A program made the translations under genes and the position numbers. Source: Pandoraea terrigena (lineage in GTDB: Bacteria; Pseudomonadota; Gammaproteobacteria; Burkholderiales; Burkholderiaceae). Taken from it: a stretch of DNA of 64,000 nt. Location: positions 186,001-250,000 of the forward strand of contig NZ_CABPRU010000004.1 in assembly GCF_902459705.1 (NCBI RefSeq), in the 5' to 3' direction. This document shows, piece after piece, positions 62,660-64,000 of the stretch; within the stretch, counting starts at the first letter, position 1; the number at the start of each line of letters is the position of its first letter. Under the pieces are notes generated by a model. The model was not told where the DNA came from. It saw only the letters and a list, made by a program, of their open reading frames with translations, and ran no database searches.

Positions 62660-62683
62660 AAATTTCGGCGCCAGCCTCTCGTC
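62660..62683 (+). promoter_or_regulatory. IS-box-like promoter for the ornithine monooxygenase gene (TAAAT-N16-CGT)
   Basis: TAAAT at 62660-62664, exactly 16 nt, then CGTCTTTC from 62681. It is a full match to the element recognised by PvdS-type iron-starvation sigma factors. The ATG follows 81 bp later. Confidence 0.7.
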
Positions 62684-62764
62684 TTTCGGGAAACGGATGC
62701 CCTGTGCGCATCCCCCCTGACTCTGGGTCCGGGTAAATCACCGGATGACCTTGCCGAGGCCCTC

Positions 62765-64000
62765 ATGCACGCAAGTACCGAACCGTCCACGACGTCCATC
62801 CCTTCGCTCACCCATGATCTGATCGGCGTTGGCTTTGGCCCGTCCAATCTCGCACTGGCCATCGCCCTGGAAGAGCACGGCGGGCAAGGGCCCGGCATCA
62901 CGCGGTTCCTGTTTCTCGAGAAGCAGCCTGAATTCACGTGGCACGGCAACATGCTGCTCTCGAACAGCCGCATGCAGATCGCCTATCTCAAGGATCTCGC
63001 CACCCTGCGCAATCCGCGCAGCCACTTCACGTTCATCAACTACCTGCACGAGAAGGCACGCTTGTCCGCCTTCATCAACCTGCAAAGTCATTACCCGACG
63101 CGGCGCGAGTACAACGACTACCTGCGCTGGGCGGCCGCCCACTTCCAAGGGCAATGTGCGTACGGCGAAACGGTGACCGGCATCGAACCCGTACTGGAGC
63201 GCGATCACGTGGTGGCCTTGCAAATCCTTTCGCGCGACGGCGACGGGCAAACACACGCGCGCCGCGCGCGAAACGTGATTCTCGGCGCCGGCGGCACGCC
63301 GCATATACCGCCCGCTTTCGCCCCCCTGCACACGACGGGCCACACGCGACTATTTCATTCATCGCAATACCTCGCGCGCGTCGCGGCGCTCAGCGACACG
63401 CCGCCCCGCCGCGTCGCCGTTGTTGGCGGCGGACAAAGCGCGGCAGAAATCTTTCTCGATCTTGCCGAGCAGTGGCCGCAGGCACAGGTTGATCTGATCA
63501 TGCGCGGCCGCGCGCTCAAACCCGCCGACAGCAGTCCGTTCGTCAACGAGATATTCGATCCGCAATTCACCGACTTCATCTATGCGCAACCGGTCGAGCA
63601 GCGCATGCGCATTCTCGACGAGTTTCGCAATACGAATTACGCCGTGGTCGACGACGACCTGATCGCCCGCATCTACGACGTGCTCTATCAGCAGCGCGTG
63701 GGCGGTCACGGTCATCATGCGCTGCTGTGCTGCCACGACATTCAGGAGGTGCACGCCAGCGGCGAGCAGATCCGGCTGCACATGCACGAGCGCCTCTCCG
63801 GCCGCACCGCGACACAGCCGTACGACGTGGTGGTGCTAGCCACCGGATACGAGCGTCGCACGCACGAGCACCTGCTCGCCGCCGTGCAGCCCTGGCTTGA
63901 CGGTCTCGAAGGCGAGCGCGACTACCGCTTGCGCACCCATGCCCGCTTTCTTCCTGGTATCTATCTGCAAGGATATTGCGAGCCCACGCACGGCCTGTCC
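62765..64000 (+). CDS. pvdA: L-ornithine N5-monooxygenase (PvdA-type), 3' end outside window
   Basis: 412 codons are in the window with no stop; PvdA-type enzymes have about 440, so only the C-terminus is missing. The FAD motif is LIGVGFGPSNLALAIALEE. A substrate segment LKDLATLRNPRSHFTFINYL marks the ornithine rather than lysine hydroxylases. The NADPH motif is VAVVGGGQSAAEIF, and the late D(3)(L/F)ATGY motif reads VVLATGYERR. It makes N5-hydroxyornithine, which the IucB-like enzyme would acylate to a hydroxamate. GAGG lies 5 nt before the ATG. It is divergent from the exporter, with a shared promoter region carrying IS-like boxes. Confidence 0.93.
   Translation, partial: MHASTEPSTTSIPSLTHDLIGVGFGPSNLALAIALEEHGGQGPGITRFLFLEKQPEFTWHGNMLLSNSRMQIAYLKDLATLRNPRSHFTFINYLHEKARLSAFINLQSHYPTRREYNDYLRWAAAHFQGQCAYGETVTGIEPVLERDHVVALQILSRDGDGQTHARRARNVILGAGGTPHIPPAFAPLHTTGHTRLFHSSQYLARVAALSDTPPRRVAVVGGGQSAAEIFLDLAEQWPQAQVDLIMRGRALKPADSSPFVNEIFDPQFTDFIYAQPVEQRMRILDEFRNTNYAVVDDDLIARIYDVLYQQRVGGHGHHALLCCHDIQEVHASGEQIRLHMHERLSGRTATQPYDVVVLATGYERRTHEHLLAAVQPWLDGLEGERDYRLRTHARFLPGIYLQGYCEPTHGLS

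Larger units (their letters stand above)
62453..62764. promoter_or_regulatory. Divergent promoter region of exporter/NRPS operon and ornithine monooxygenase, 312 bp
   Basis: No gene is seen in this gap. It contains two back-to-back IS-box-like elements (62596-62619 on minus, 62660-62683 on plus), annotated separately. I do not see a clear Fur box. Confidence 0.6.

Noticed and set aside
1-64000. tRNA, rRNA, CRISPR array, insertion sequence or integrase
   Set aside because: I found no transposase or integrase motifs, no regular direct-repeat arrays and no tRNA-like cloverleaf while reading.

Overview
The window is GC-rich, densely packed bacterial DNA. Its gene families point to a betaproteobacterium of the order Burkholderiales: AAHS and MHS transporters, a LivFGHMK/PaaK-like block, and an ornibactin/cupriachelin-like siderophore locus. 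A Pandoraea-type genome is plausible, but no rRNA, tRNA or housekeeping marker is present to prove it. No mobile element, CRISPR array, tRNA or rRNA was seen.

Region 1 (1-5200): a LysR regulator cut by the left edge is divergent from an AidB-like acyl-CoA dehydrogenase, a family III CoA-transferase and an MHS-type carboxylate transporter. A palindrome lies between them. Region 2 (5248-13973): a TetR repressor is divergent from an eight-gene run with 4-nt overlaps at several joints. The run encodes an alpha/beta hydrolase, a VOC metalloenzyme, an 86-aa orphan, an EntE-like aryl-AMP ligase, a 4HBT thioesterase, a maleate cis-trans isomerase, a salicylyl-CoA 5-hydroxylase-like flavoprotein and an AAHS transporter. 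Together these look like an aromatic-acid pathway that runs through a CoA thioester and ends at maleate/fumarate. Region 3 (14080-23626): on the minus strand, an AMP-forming acyl-CoA synthetase, LivG, LivH, LivM, a binding protein, LivF and a PaaK-like ligase. A Crp/Fnr regulator is divergent from it, with a TTGTCA-N6-TGACAA palindrome just before its start codon.

Region 4 (23753-64000, running off the right edge) is a nonribosomal siderophore locus. A minus-strand import block (FhuC, FhuB, FhuD) ends in an IucB-like acyltransferase. On the plus strand are a PvdQ-like acylase and a TonB-dependent receptor. On the minus strand a PvdE-like exporter, a TauD-type dioxygenase and three NRPSs of 4400, 2648 and 1414 aa form one long operon. 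A PvdA-type ornithine monooxygenase is divergent from the exporter and cut by the edge.

The assembly line reads FAAL-T / C-A-T-E / C-A-T / C-A-T // C-A-T-E / C-A-T // C-A-T-TE, which predicts an N-acylated hexapeptide. A-domain pocket residues read by hand give Asp at positions 2 and 6 and Thr at position 3. Positions 1 and 4 share a DGEGSGG(M/V)T pocket, each followed by an epimerase. Position 5 has an unassigned DVWCVAMVY pocket.

Five promoters of the locus carry (T/A)AAA(T/C)-N16-CGTC. This matches the IS box known for PvdS/OrbS-type iron-starvation sigma factors, although no sigma gene is in the window. The likely job of the locus is iron-starvation-induced synthesis, maturation, export and re-uptake of an acyl-peptide siderophore with hydroxamate and beta-hydroxyaspartate ligands.
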